64,000 nt of DNA from Bacilli bacterium PM5-9 (lineage in GTDB: Bacteria; Bacillota_I; Bacilli_A; JAJDGJ01): the NCBI GenBank assembly GCA_029893765.1, contig JARXZD010000004.1, positions 1 to 64,000 on the forward strand, in the 5' to 3' direction. Both the position numbers and the translations under genes were made by a program. The notes beneath the pieces are model-generated. The model made no database searches and had not been told where the DNA came from. It saw only the letters and a list, made by a program, of their open reading frames with translations. Below, one piece after another: positions 1-10,142 of this stretch (the stretch's first letter is position 1; every line of letters begins with the position of its first letter).

Positions 1-136
1 ATACTGATTTAGAATATAGTATTGTAAACAATTTGGAGTATTAAAAAAATGCTCATGATTTTAAAAATCTGAGACATTTTCGAAAGTTATTGACATTAAG
101 ATAATCAAATAAAAGACAACTTTAATGATTTTGTTG

Positions 137-158
137 TGATATAATAGTTAGGAGGTGA
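137..158 (+). promoter_or_regulatory. Extended -10 promoter and ribosome binding site of tmcAL
   Basis: An extended -10 element (TG, one base, then TATAAT) lies at 137-145. A strong ribosome binding site, AGGAGGTGA, follows at 150-158, just before the ATG at 163. No good -35 hexamer sits at the right distance, which is common for extended -10 promoters. The TTGACA at 90-95 is too far upstream to pair with it. Confidence 0.5.
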
Positions 159-162
159 TTTA

Positions 163-1326
163 ATGATTGTATGTGGTATTGTAGTTGAATATAATCCATT
201 TCATAATGGACATTTATATCATATTAAAGAAGCTAGAAAACTAACTAATTGTGATGTTTTGATTGCTATTATGTCACCTACTTTTATGCAACGTGGCGAA
301 CCTGCAATCATTAATAAATTTGATAGAACAAAGTTTGCTTTAGATCATGATATTGATTTAGTTATTGAAATGCCAAGTATCTTTGCAATTCAGTCAGCTA
401 ATTATTTTGCTAAAGGTGCTTTAAAAATATTAAACGAATTAAAAATTGATTATTTAGTTTTTGGTAGTGAAAGCAATGATCTTTTAACACTTAAACAGGC
501 AGCTAAAATAAGTTTGGATTCAAAATACCAAAGTCTTGTTAAAAAACATTTACAAAATGGACAGCGATATGCTATTGCATGTAACAATGCTTTTGAAGAT
601 TACAATATAAATCCAATTAAACTATCAAATGATATTTTAGGATTAGCCTACTTACAAGAAATATATCAAAACAACTATGAAATTGAGCCAATATCTATTA
701 AAAGAAATAATGAATATTTATCTACAAAAATTAATTCTGATATTGCTAGTGCAACTGCAATTAGAAATAGTCTTTTAAATAAGGATGATATTTCAACATT
801 AACACCTATGGCAACAATGTTAGAAAAAAAATATGATGAATTAGTATTTTTAAATGATTTTTTTTACATTCTTAAATATCAATTACTTACAAATTCAATT
901 GAACAATTAAAAACTATTAAAGGTTTTGATGAAGGTTTAGAATATTTATTTAAAAATACAATCAATAAAGTTTCAAATATTGATGATTTTATTAATTTAG
1001 TAAGTAGTAAAAGATATCCAAAGACTAGAATACAAAGAACAATTATCTACTTAATTTGTAATATAAAAAAAGATGAACTTAATGTTGAAATTGATTACAT
1101 TAGAGTTCTTGGAATGAATTCCATTGGTCAAAAATATCTAAAAAAACAAAAGGATAAAACGAGTTATAAAATACTGACAACACTTAGTAAGCATAACTCT
1201 TTAGCACTAGATTTAGAACAAAGAATAACTAATGTATATTCACTTGCAAAACCTAGTGTTAATTATTTATCAAAAAAAGAGTATCAACAATCTGTAATTA
1301 TAAAAAAGGAGCATTTAAATGATTAA
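163..1326 (+). CDS. tmcAL: tRNA(Met) cytidine acetate ligase
   Basis: Family knowledge: TmcAL (formerly YlbM) uses acetate and ATP to make N4-acetylcytidine at the wobble position of elongator tRNA-Met. The 387-residue protein opens with the diagnostic nucleotidyltransferase segment GIVVEYNPFHNGHLYHI. Its HNGH motif at residues 14-17 is the HxGH ATP-binding signature. The length is close to the roughly 400 residues usual for the family. The ATG start is fixed by an AGGAGGTGA ribosome binding site. The end overlaps the next gene by 8 bases, so the two are probably translationally coupled. Function is assigned from motif and overall family resemblance. Confidence 0.9.
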   Translation: MIVCGIVVEYNPFHNGHLYHIKEARKLTNCDVLIAIMSPTFMQRGEPAIINKFDRTKFALDHDIDLVIEMPSIFAIQSANYFAKGALKILNELKIDYLVFGSESNDLLTLKQAAKISLDSKYQSLVKKHLQNGQRYAIACNNAFEDYNINPIKLSNDILGLAYLQEIYQNNYEIEPISIKRNNEYLSTKINSDIASATAIRNSLLNKDDISTLTPMATMLEKKYDELVFLNDFFYILKYQLLTNSIEQLKTIKGFDEGLEYLFKNTINKVSNIDDFINLVSSKRYPKTRIQRTIIYLICNIKKDELNVEIDYIRVLGMNSIGQKYLKKQKDKTSYKILTTLSKHNSLALDLEQRITNVYSLAKPSVNYLSKKEYQQSVIIKKEHLND

Positions 1327-2887
1327 AAAAAATTTATTTAAGATAATACTTGTTTTAGGAATATTGTTACTAACAATCATTCCATGTTGGATTTTAAAAA
1401 TACCACTTGGCTTTAATCCACCAAGTTATACAATTTTTATTGTTTTATTAATATATATTGCAATATTATTTTATTTTAAAAATTTCATTGATAAAACAAG
1501 TAATGAGTTTAATAAGAAGATACCAAATCTTGCTGTTTTTGCAGCAGTAGCAATTTTTATTCTTGGTCTAATAAGCACACCACTTTTTACAAATCATAAA
1601 CAAAAATCAATTACAAGTTATCAAACAATTAAAATTAATGATATTTTTAAAAAAGATACTAATAAATTTATTATGGTTGATAGCGATTATGCAAAGAAAC
1701 TTGGAGATAAAATACTTGGTAGTGAACAATTAGGAAATTTCTTTCAAGTTGGTGAATATCAAGATATAATGTATAACAATAATTTTGTTTCAGTTGCTCC
1801 TTTAGAATATAATAGTTTTATTATTAGCTTAAATAAAAGAACATCACCTGGATATATTATTGTAGATAAATATAGTGGTGATGTAAAATTAATTGACAAT
1901 AAGAAAATTAAATACACACAAGATGGCTATATACTTAGAAACGTAAAAAGAAAGTTTGCATTACACGGTGTTTATGATCATTATAATTCAAGATTTGAAA
2001 TTGATGATAATGGTACTCCTTATTATATTTCTAATGACTATACAACTAAACAATTTTTAAGTGTTGTTACTCCTAATAATGTTGTAACATTAAATGCTGA
2101 AACTGGTGAAGTTAAAAAATATAAAATTGGTGAGCAACCTAAATGGATTGATAATGTTTACCATCCTGACTATTTAAGAGAATCAATCGAATGGAATATG
2201 AAGTATGTAAAAGGTTATTGGAATACTATTTTTGGAAAAAATGATATTATGTTGTTATCACAAGGTGATGCAAAGAATACTCCTCACTTTTTAAATTATC
2301 GTTATATTGAAATAGATGGTACTATTTATCTATATTCTGGTGTTACAAGTTCTGGAAGCGATGAATCATTAACTGGATTTATGCTTACTAATATTAAAAC
2401 TCAAGAAAATATGTTTATTAAACAAGGTGCCATTAGCGAAATTGCTGCAATGGAAACTCTAATGGGTGAAGCGCAAAACTATAAATATTATTCTACTTTC
2501 CCAACATTAACATTAGTTGATAATAAACTTACTTACTATACTACGTTAAAAGATAATACAAATTTAATTAAAAGTTATGGCTTTGTTGATACTTTAAATT
2601 TAAATAAAGTTTCTTTTGAAAAAAGCACTAGTTTAGCCTATTTAAAATACTCTGGAAAATCATTAAATACAGAAAAAGGTAGTTTATTAAAAACTAAAAC
2701 AGTTAAAATTAAAAGAATTGACTATAATTCTAGTGATAATAATTTTTATATAGTTATTGATAAAACAATAATCAAAGTATCAGCAACTATATCTAGTGAG
2801 TTAATTAATACTAGAGATGGTGATAGAATTAAAATTGAAATTGATGATAAAAACAATGTTTACAAATTTGATAATTTAGAATTTTAA
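1319..2887 (+). CDS. Membrane protein with large extracytoplasmic domain, unknown function
   Basis: I do not recognise a named family. The 522-residue protein has three hydrophobic segments near the N-terminus, at about residues 7-27, 37-54 and 70-90. A hydrophilic domain of about 430 residues follows, rich in Asn, Lys, Tyr and Thr. With three segments and a Lys-rich N-terminus, the large domain probably lies outside the cell. Blocks resembling beta-strand repeats (for example IDGTIYLYSGVTSSGSD near residue 337) suggest a beta-rich fold. It starts inside the last codons of tmcAL, preceded by an AAAAGGAGC ribosome binding site, and is followed by a terminator. A link to tRNA acetylation is implied only by this coupling. 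Confidence 0.7.
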   Translation: MIKKNLFKIILVLGILLLTIIPCWILKIPLGFNPPSYTIFIVLLIYIAILFYFKNFIDKTSNEFNKKIPNLAVFAAVAIFILGLISTPLFTNHKQKSITSYQTIKINDIFKKDTNKFIMVDSDYAKKLGDKILGSEQLGNFFQVGEYQDIMYNNNFVSVAPLEYNSFIISLNKRTSPGYIIVDKYSGDVKLIDNKKIKYTQDGYILRNVKRKFALHGVYDHYNSRFEIDDNGTPYYISNDYTTKQFLSVVTPNNVVTLNAETGEVKKYKIGEQPKWIDNVYHPDYLRESIEWNMKYVKGYWNTIFGKNDIMLLSQGDAKNTPHFLNYRYIEIDGTIYLYSGVTSSGSDESLTGFMLTNIKTQENMFIKQGAISEIAAMETLMGEAQNYKYYSTFPTLTLVDNKLTYYTTLKDNTNLIKSYGFVDTLNLNKVSFEKSTSLAYLKYSGKSLNTEKGSLLKTKTVKIKRIDYNSSDNNFYIVIDKTIIKVSATISSELINTRDGDRIKIEIDDKNNVYKFDNLEF

Positions 2888-2915
2888 AAACAAGGAAAAA
2901 ATCCTTGTTTTTTTT
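2886..2915 (+). terminator. Bidirectional terminator between convergent genes
   Basis: The inverted repeat AACAAGGA / TCCTTGTT at 2889-2909 is followed by a run of T. On the minus strand the same hairpin is followed by T residues too, so it can end both the tmcAL unit and polC. Confidence 0.8.
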
Positions 2916-5900
2916 AAAATAATGATAACTGATTATAGTCTTGCAAATGGTCTAATGAACCAATTCTTTCAAGTAATAACATATGATTTTTATTCAATTT
3001 AGATCTTTTTTCTAAATCCTCTTTTGAAATAAATGGTTGTATTTCACGAGCACTTATAACCTTTTCAGCAACATTCACACCCAAACTATCGATACTAATA
3101 AATGAAGGTAAAATAGCATTGTTTTCATAATCAACACTAAATTTAGTTGCTAGTGATTTATCAATATTAACAGGTAAAATAGAATAACCACGATGATACA
3201 TTTCAATCGCAACTTCAAATACAGTTACTAAAGCTTTTTCTTTATCACTTGCATCATACCCTTTAGCTTCAATCTCTTTTAGTTTAGCTTCCATTGCATC
3301 AATACCTTTAACCATTGTTTCAATATCAAATTGATCACATCTAGTTGTAAAATATGTAGCATAATATTCAAGTGGGTAATACACTTTAAACCAAGCAACT
3401 CGTATTGCCATTAATACATAAGCAACAGCATGTGCCTTAGGAAACATATATTTTATTTTTTCGCATGATTCAATATACCATTGTGGCACATTATTTTCAT
3501 GCATGGCTTCAATCCATTCATCTTTTAATCCTTTACCCTTTCTAACTGCTTCCATAATTGTAAAGGAAAGCTTTGGTTCTAAACCTTTATACATTAAATA
3601 AACCATAATATCATCACGACAACCAATAACCTCTTTTAAGGTACATATATTACGTTTAATTAATGATTGCGCATTATTTAACCAAACATCTGTACCATGT
3701 GATAATCCTGATATTTGGACTAATTCAGCAAATGTTTTTGGATCAGTTTCTTCTAACATTGAACGAACAAATTGTGTCCCAAACTCAGGTATACCAATCG
3801 CTGCATTTTTGTAATTAACTTTATCACTTATTTCGATTGCATCATTACTAGAAAATAGTGATAATACTTTTTTATCATTTGTTGGGATTGTTTTAGGATC
3901 AATTCCTGTTAAATCTTGTAACATTCTAATTGCTGTTGGATCAACATGACCTAAAATATCTAATTTTAAAACATTATCATGAATTGCATGGAAATCAAAA
4001 TGTGTTGTTTTCCAACTTGAACCAATATCATCAGCAGGATAGTTTATTGGTGTAAAATCATGAACATCCATATAATCAGGTATAACAATAATACCACCAG
4101 GATGCTGTCCAGTTGTTCTTTTAACACCCTCACAACCCATTGCTAACCTTTCATATTCAGTACCTCTAGTATCATGGTCAGTGTTTTTCTTTTCATGATA
4201 TCCTTTTGCATATCCATAAGCAGTTTTATTTTGAACAGTTCCAATTGTACCTGCTCTAAATACATAATCTTCTCCAAATAATTCTTTAGTATAATTATGT
4301 GCTACTGGTTGATATTCACTTGAGAAATTTAAATCAATATCAGGTACTTTATCCCCTTCAAATCCAAGGAAAGTTTCAAATGGAATATCTTGTCCATCAC
4401 CTTTTAACATTGTTTGACAATGAGGACACTCTTTATCTTCTAAATCATATCCACTACTAACACTACCATCTTCAAAAAACTCACTATAAGAACAATTTGG
4501 ACAATAGTAATGAGCAACTAATGGATTAACTTCAGTAATATTTGCTAAAGTAGCAACTAATGATGAACCAACACTACCCCTTGATCCAACAAGATAACCA
4601 TCACTTAAAGACTTTTCTACAAGTTGGCTTGAAATATAATAAACAACAGAAAAACCATGTTTAATAATACTATTCAATTCTTTATCAAGACGCTCTTTAA
4701 CAATTTCAGGCAAAGGATTACCATATTGAGCATAAGCATTCTCATAACACATTTTTGTAAGTTTTTCATCTACCCCAGCTATTTTTGGTGTATATAACTT
4801 ATCTTTGATTGGTTTTACTTCTTCAATCATATCAGCAATCACATTTGTATTTTCAATAACTATTTTTCTTGCTAATTCATCACCTAAGAAAACAAAATCT
4901 TCTAACATTTCAGTTGTTGATTTAAAATGTTGATTAGGAATATTCTTAATTCTACCTTTACGATCAAATAATGGATGAATCTTACCACCAATTCCTAATG
5001 CAGAAATATATACTTCACGATATTCTTTTTGTTTTTCATCAACATAATGGGCATCTCCAGATGCAACAACAATCTTATTTGCTTCATTAGCACATTCAAT
5101 TATATATTTTGTTAAATCATTTACTTCATCGATACTTTTAAACTCTTCTAAATCAACTAAATGAATTAAATTATTTGGTGGAAATACTTCAATATAATCA
5201 TAATAATCCATTAATTTAATAAATTGCTCTTTATCTAAAGATTTAGCTTGTTGATATATTTCACCATTAAGACAACCACTTCCAATTAGTAAGTTTTCTC
5301 TTAATGTAGCAATTGTCGATTTAAATAAACGAGGTTCACCATAATAATAATCAATATGAGCTTTTGAAACCAATTTAAACAAATCTTTTAATCCAGCTTG
5401 GTTTTTAGCTAAAATTGAACAATGATATGGTCTTTGTCTAATTAAAAATGATTTATCACATAATTTATTAATATCAGAAATAACTTCAATTTCATGATAT
5501 GTAATTAAATCATGTTTCATTCCTTCAAAAACTTGAGCTAAAACAATAGCATCATAATCTGCTCTATGCGCAACATCTGTATTATATGCAACACCATACG
5601 ATCTTGCACAAGCTCCTAAATTATGAACTTTTCTTTTCTTATCTAAAACTCTACTTAATTGTAAAGTATCAATAACACAATTATCTACTTGTGGTAATTT
5701 CTCTTTAATAAGTGCAGTTTTTAAAAATCCAATATCAAAGGTTGCATTATGAGCAACTAGTACACTATCTTCATAAAAAGATACAAAATCAGGTAATATT
5801 ACGCTAATATCTGGAGCATTTTGTAAATGACTATCACTTATACCTGTTAGTTCTTTAATGAATAATGATACTTTTTGTTTTGGTTTTACAAATGATTGAA

Positions 5901-7224
5901 AACGATCAATCTCCAACCCATTTTGATATTTAATTGCACCAATCTCAATTATTTCATCACTTTCACTACTTAAACCAGTAGTTTCAAAATCGAAAAAAAC
6001 ATAAGTAGCATCATTTAATGATTCATCGCATTTTGCATTTAAAGTTATTTTAATTTCATCATCAATTAAATTAGATTCCATTCCATAAATTACTTTAAGT
6101 CCGCTATTAGCAGCAGCATGATATGCATCAGGAAATGCTTGAACATTATTATGATCAGTGAAAGCAATAGCACTATGACCATATTTTAAGGCTTGATTAA
6201 TATACTCACTTGGCGTTGATAGTCCATCCATTGTTGACATATTAGTATGTGAATGTAATTCAACACGTTTTTCAATATTAGTATCATATTTTTCAATTGT
6301 CTTAGACTTTATCATTTGAATTGATTTTAAAAACAAAACATGTTCATTTGCAAAATTATCATATCGAACATCTCCTAGTGCTCTAATCCACATTCCACTT
6401 TTTATTTCATTTAAATCATCAATTGTTAAACCATTTCCTTCAAATCTTTTTAACATAATTGAATCACTAAAATCACTAAGTTTAATTGTTTGAATATGGC
6501 GTCCATTCTTTGTTTTAATTGTTTTAACATCGAAAATAAATCCTTCAACACATACATCAATATAATCATCATACAAATCAATAATAGACATTGTCTCATA
6601 ATTTGATAAATCTTTAATTGATTTTTTATATGTTATTCTAGTTTGTTTTTGACTTTGAGTAATTGGGCTTGTTATTGGTTTACTTTCATTTACCTTTTTA
6701 CTAACAATATTTTCCTCATGTTTAATCATTTCATCAATTTTATTATCTAATTCATTATTTTCATCAATTTCATAGCTATATTCAATATTAAATCCAGCTA
6801 ATTGCATCATATTTTCTAATTTATTTTGATATGGAACAAACATCAATTTTAAGCCTTCATTAGCAAATTTCACTATTAAATTACGATTTTTATATTCTAA
6901 ATTTATTTTTTTAAGGTATGAATTACTATCATCAAGAAGTTTATTTTCAATAAAATAATTATAATAATCATAAACATATTCATCTAAATAAACTGCTTGT
7001 TTGACTTCATAAATTATTTTCATATTGTGATCGTGTTCAAAAGTTTTTTCTTCCAATAATTTATAAACGTCTAATGGAAGAACATTTACAAAATCAAGGT
7101 ATGCTAAAATAAGCTGAGCACTTTCAATATACTCTGCTTTTACTAATTGAGTTTCTTCAAAATATGAAAAATATTCTTCATTTATTTTAATTTCTTTTAA
7201 GAATTTCTTTAAGTTTTGTTCCAT
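2914..7224 (-). CDS. polC: DNA polymerase III alpha subunit, PolC type
   Basis: This is the Gram-positive replicative DNA polymerase with built-in proofreading. The 1436 residues show, in order: an N-terminal region; an OB-fold region; a split PHP domain beginning with ELHSHTNMSTMDG (about residue 320); an inserted DEDDh 3'-5' exonuclease starting FFDFETTGL (about 411); a palm with GSRGSVGSS (about 880); a zinc-binding CPNC...CPHC pair (about 910-935); and PDIDLNFSSE, carrying catalytic aspartates (about 963). The length matches Bacillus PolC. I start at ATG 7224. The longer frame opens with a GTG that is part of the GGAAGGTGA ribosome binding site. A possible promoter, TTGTAT-N17-TATGAT, lies upstream. 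Confidence 0.97.
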   Translation of the reverse strand: MEQNLKKFLKEIKINEEYFSYFEETQLVKAEYIESAQLILAYLDFVNVLPLDVYKLLEEKTFEHDHNMKIIYEVKQAVYLDEYVYDYYNYFIENKLLDDSNSYLKKINLEYKNRNLIVKFANEGLKLMFVPYQNKLENMMQLAGFNIEYSYEIDENNELDNKIDEMIKHEENIVSKKVNESKPITSPITQSQKQTRITYKKSIKDLSNYETMSIIDLYDDYIDVCVEGFIFDVKTIKTKNGRHIQTIKLSDFSDSIMLKRFEGNGLTIDDLNEIKSGMWIRALGDVRYDNFANEHVLFLKSIQMIKSKTIEKYDTNIEKRVELHSHTNMSTMDGLSTPSEYINQALKYGHSAIAFTDHNNVQAFPDAYHAAANSGLKVIYGMESNLIDDEIKITLNAKCDESLNDATYVFFDFETTGLSSESDEIIEIGAIKYQNGLEIDRFQSFVKPKQKVSLFIKELTGISDSHLQNAPDISVILPDFVSFYEDSVLVAHNATFDIGFLKTALIKEKLPQVDNCVIDTLQLSRVLDKKRKVHNLGACARSYGVAYNTDVAHRADYDAIVLAQVFEGMKHDLITYHEIEVISDINKLCDKSFLIRQRPYHCSILAKNQAGLKDLFKLVSKAHIDYYYGEPRLFKSTIATLRENLLIGSGCLNGEIYQQAKSLDKEQFIKLMDYYDYIEVFPPNNLIHLVDLEEFKSIDEVNDLTKYIIECANEANKIVVASGDAHYVDEKQKEYREVYISALGIGGKIHPLFDRKGRIKNIPNQHFKSTTEMLEDFVFLGDELARKIVIENTNVIADMIEEVKPIKDKLYTPKIAGVDEKLTKMCYENAYAQYGNPLPEIVKERLDKELNSIIKHGFSVVYYISSQLVEKSLSDGYLVGSRGSVGSSLVATLANITEVNPLVAHYYCPNCSYSEFFEDGSVSSGYDLEDKECPHCQTMLKGDGQDIPFETFLGFEGDKVPDIDLNFSSEYQPVAHNYTKELFGEDYVFRAGTIGTVQNKTAYGYAKGYHEKKNTDHDTRGTEYERLAMGCEGVKRTTGQHPGGIIVIPDYMDVHDFTPINYPADDIGSSWKTTHFDFHAIHDNVLKLDILGHVDPTAIRMLQDLTGIDPKTIPTNDKKVLSLFSSNDAIEISDKVNYKNAAIGIPEFGTQFVRSMLEETDPKTFAELVQISGLSHGTDVWLNNAQSLIKRNICTLKEVIGCRDDIMVYLMYKGLEPKLSFTIMEAVRKGKGLKDEWIEAMHENNVPQWYIESCEKIKYMFPKAHAVAYVLMAIRVAWFKVYYPLEYYATYFTTRCDQFDIETMVKGIDAMEAKLKEIEAKGYDASDKEKALVTVFEVAIEMYHRGYSILPVNIDKSLATKFSVDYENNAILPSFISIDSLGVNVAEKVISAREIQPFISKEDLEKRSKLNKNHMLLLERIGSLDHLQDYNQLSLF

Positions 7225-7290
7225 TAAAATCACCTTCCAACATTATATCATATTATCTATTACTTTATAATACAAAAAATATGATACCTA

Positions 7291-7340
7291 AAAAAAACAT
7301 CAACAAATTAAAATTCAAAACTATAATTTATTTGATGTTT
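7291..7340 (-). terminator. Terminator of the DUF2130 gene
   Basis: On the minus strand AAACATCAAATAAATTA pairs with TAATTTGTTGATGTTT. This forms a long AT-rich hairpin followed by a run of T, just after the stop codon at 7348. Confidence 0.65.
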
Positions 7341-7347
7341 ATCAATA

Positions 7348-8577
7348 TTATTCATTATTATTATTATCAATTAATTTTTCAATCGTATTATTATTTTTTG
7401 CTAATTTCTTAATACTAAGTTTATCTAGTTTTTCATTAGCAATCCTTAAGTTTTTATCAGAACCTAATAAATTTTCTCTAATTTTATGAAGGTTTTCAAT
7501 TGTTTTATCAATTTGATCAATTGCTGTTGTAAACTTTTTGCTTGCCAAAGAATAATTTCTTCCAAAGTCATCTTTAAAAGTTTCTAATTTACTTTCAAAA
7601 TCAATTATATCAATACTCGCATTTTTCATTTGTTCTATTTCAACTTTATATTGTTGTGATTTAAGACTACCAATTCTTAATAAACTAATAATATTAATAA
7701 AATGTTGAGGCCTTATAACAAACATATTATCATATTCCCAAACTTTTGTAATATCATTATATAACTCATTATTTTGTTCTAGCATACTTACTAAAACAGC
7801 ATATTCACAAGCCTTTTTGTTTCTATCATCATCTAACTTTTTAAAGAAATCACTGTTTTTATGTTTAGTAGCTGTAGTATCCTGCTCGTTTTTCATTTCA
7901 AACATAATTGACAACAACAAGTTACCTTTTTCATCATATTCCTTAAATATGTAATCACCCTTACTTCCTAAAGAAGCATCATTATCTTTATAAAACTCAG
8001 CATTTGGAAAGGCAATTCTACCATATTGATTATACATAATTTCACAATGCTGTTCTAAACTTTCACCAACCATTTTTGTGCTTTGTTTAAGTCTAAAATC
8101 TTTTAATGATTCAATCTCTTGTTTTTGTAAAGCAATTTGAGTATTAAGGCTTTCCTTTTCTTGATTAAATCCAATCGCAACTTTATTTTTTTCATTTTCA
8201 ATTTCAATATTTGTTCTGTTTTTAATCTCTTTAATTTCAGATTCTAATTTTAAAATTTGAACTTCATAATTACTTTTCAGCTGCAATTCAGCCTCTTTGA
8301 TACTAGTGCTTAATTTAGTTTTTAATTCAATTAATTCACTATCTTTCTTTTGTAATTCATTTTCTAATGACAATTCAAATTCCTTTCTTTTAACACTAAT
8401 TTCTTTTTCTAAATATTTTTCATATTCCAAATCTTTAGATTCTTTTATTTTCTCTTCAATTTTTGATAAATCAAGTTGAATATCATCCAAATTATCTAAT
8501 TTAATAATATCTCCCTTTTTAGCGTCTTCAAGCAATTCAATTGTTGTTTTATCAATAAGTTTAATCTTAACTTCCAT
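7348..8577 (-). CDS. DUF2130 family coiled-coil protein with nuclease-like domain
   Basis: The 409-residue protein has a short N-terminal region and then a highly charged Glu/Lys coiled coil at about residues 40-165. The conserved DUF2130 domain covers about 170-330. Its segments FPNAEFYKDNDASLGSKGDY and MFEMKNEQDTTATKHKNSDF fit the restriction-endonuclease-like pattern (Asp, then Glu-x-Lys) noted for this family. The cellular role of DUF2130 proteins is not established. They are usually stand-alone genes and some occur near defence or phage genes. Here the gene is alone, with its own ribosome binding site (GGAGGTAA) and terminator. Nuclease activity is inference. Confidence 0.8.
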   Translation of the reverse strand: MEVKIKLIDKTTIELLEDAKKGDIIKLDNLDDIQLDLSKIEEKIKESKDLEYEKYLEKEISVKRKEFELSLENELQKKDSELIELKTKLSTSIKEAELQLKSNYEVQILKLESEIKEIKNRTNIEIENEKNKVAIGFNQEKESLNTQIALQKQEIESLKDFRLKQSTKMVGESLEQHCEIMYNQYGRIAFPNAEFYKDNDASLGSKGDYIFKEYDEKGNLLLSIMFEMKNEQDTTATKHKNSDFFKKLDDDRNKKACEYAVLVSMLEQNNELYNDITKVWEYDNMFVIRPQHFINIISLLRIGSLKSQQYKVEIEQMKNASIDIIDFESKLETFKDDFGRNYSLASKKFTTAIDQIDKTIENLHKIRENLLGSDKNLRIANEKLDKLSIKKLAKNNNTIEKLIDNNNNE

Positions 8578-8658
8578 TATTTTACCTCCATAAACTAAAT
8601 AAATATTTATTCTCTTGAAAAAATTATACTATAAAATCATTTTTTAATATAGCATATT

Positions 8659-8691
8659 CAAAAATAAAGACATAGTATATTAAACTATGTC
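8659..8691 (-). terminator. Terminator of the WYL regulator/flavodoxin unit
   Basis: On the minus strand GACATAGT and ACTATGTC form a perfect stem at 8669-8691, followed by TTTATTTTT. Confidence 0.8.
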
Positions 8692-8703
8692 ATAATATTA
8701 AAA

Positions 8704-9198
8704 TTATAATTTTTTTAAATAATCTACTACATCATTTAAATTATCTTTACTACACATATCAAATGAATCTTGAATTAAATCAGCTAATATTTTTTCATCA
8801 TCACTTAAATCATCTTTCGTTTTTAATGCTTTTGCAAACATTCCTATCATTTTTTTATCAAGAAAACCCATTTTATCATACGCTAAACCACCTTGTAAAT
8901 AAAAACCATGATAACCTAGTTTACTAATATCACTTAACACTTCATTATTATGTAATGAAGCACCAACGGCTAAAACAATAATATCTTCTTTAGCAGTATT
9001 CAACTTTTCTAAAAATTCAAGTTTTTTTATTTTACCTCCAAAAATCCATGATGCAAAAATAACTTTATCATAATCATTTATATTTACACTTTTAATTTTA
9101 TCTATTGATACAACATCCATATCAATATCTTCCTTTAAAAAATCAATATATTTTTTTGTAAAACCAGTCTTTGAATTATATATAGTTAATATTTTCAT
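8704..9198 (-). CDS. Flavodoxin-domain protein
   Basis: The 164-residue protein begins MKILTIYNSKTGFTKKYIDF. This is the first beta-strand and the FMN phosphate-binding loop (S/T-x-T-G-x-T-type, here NSKTGFT) of flavodoxins. Later segments VIFASWIFGGKI and IIVLAVGASL match the flavin-ring loops seen in flavodoxin-like and HemG-like proteins. It probably transfers electrons through FMN, but the partner is unknown. The ATG at 9198 is preceded by AAAAGGTGAG; the in-frame GTG at 9207 is part of that ribosome binding site. It lies 15 bases after a WYL-domain regulator and probably forms a two-gene unit with it, so it may be that regulator's target. Confidence 0.85.
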   Translation of the reverse strand: MKILTIYNSKTGFTKKYIDFLKEDIDMDVVSIDKIKSVNINDYDKVIFASWIFGGKIKKLEFLEKLNTAKEDIIVLAVGASLHNNEVLSDISKLGYHGFYLQGGLAYDKMGFLDKKMIGMFAKALKTKDDLSDDEKILADLIQDSFDMCSKDNLNDVVDYLKKL

Positions 9199-9213
9199 TA
9201 TACTCACCTTTTC

Positions 9214-10107
9214 TTAAATTTTTTCAACCATTTCTTTTAATAAACTTTTTAATCTATCTTTTAATATTAATGGCTCTATTATCTCAATATTTGTTGTATA
9301 TGATAACAAGTAATTATAATACCATTCATTTAAAACCGCTTCAGTTTTTATTATAAAACCATCACTAACCTCTTCAACCTCATGACTTTTAAAATCATCA
9401 TACACCCTAAATGCCATCATTTTATTAATTTTAAAAACAACTTTTTCCTTAATATTATCGTTTTCATCAATATAAAATAATTTTTTTAAATCAATATTAT
9501 CAAAAATACTATAATCAAATTCATCTAAAATCATTAATTTTGTTAATCTAGTAATTTTATAAATACGATAATCTTCTCTATCAAGATCATAGCCAACTAA
9601 ATACCAACCATACGCTTTAAAATAAATCTTAAATGGACAAACATTTCTTATTGATATTTTTCCATTATTACTGCAATATTCAAAATTTATTTTTTTCGAA
9701 TCTAAAATAGCACTTTTTAAACTATCAAAAATATTGCTATCACTAATCTCATGCCATGGCTTAAAATCAATTTGAATCCAATCTCTTTTTTCAACATTAA
9801 ATAAAGCATTTAATTTATTTATTGTACTAATATTACTAGAAATAGGAATATCATTTAAAGCATTAATAATTCTAAGTTGATCATCCTTATCAATTATTTG
9901 CTTATTAATAGTATATTCCTCTAAAAGTGAAAAACCACCATTCTTACCCTTATTTGCATAAATTGGAATATTAGCAAGCGTTAATTTATCAATATCGCGA
10001 TAAATCGTTCTTGTTGAGACATCAAAATAATCAGCAAGGTATTTTGCTGATAATGTTTTATTTACTAAAAGAAGATTTGTTATCTCAAGTAATCTTGATA
10101 ATGACAT
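9214..10107 (-). CDS. HTH and WYL domain transcriptional regulator
   Basis: The 297-residue protein carries an N-terminal HTH_11-type helix-turn-helix (about residues 1-60), including the recognition segment FDVSTRTIYRDIDKL. A WYL domain follows, with GWYLVGYDLDREDYRIYKI around residues 165-185, and then a C-terminal WCX-like extension. Such proteins sense a ligand or nucleic acid through WYL and act as repressors or activators. The ATG start follows AGGTGGGTGAT; the upstream GTG lies inside that ribosome binding site. A TATAAT directly precedes it. Its likely partner is the flavodoxin gene immediately downstream. The ligand is unknown. Confidence 0.88.
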   Translation of the reverse strand: MSLSRLLEITNLLLVNKTLSAKYLADYFDVSTRTIYRDIDKLTLANIPIYANKGKNGGFSLLEEYTINKQIIDKDDQLRIINALNDIPISSNISTINKLNALFNVEKRDWIQIDFKPWHEISDSNIFDSLKSAILDSKKINFEYCSNNGKISIRNVCPFKIYFKAYGWYLVGYDLDREDYRIYKITRLTKLMILDEFDYSIFDNIDLKKLFYIDENDNIKEKVVFKINKMMAFRVYDDFKSHEVEEVSDGFIIKTEAVLNEWYYNYLLSYTTNIEIIEPLILKDRLKSLLKEMVEKI

Positions 10108-10142
10108 TTTATCACCCACCTAATTATAACAAATTCCCCAAC

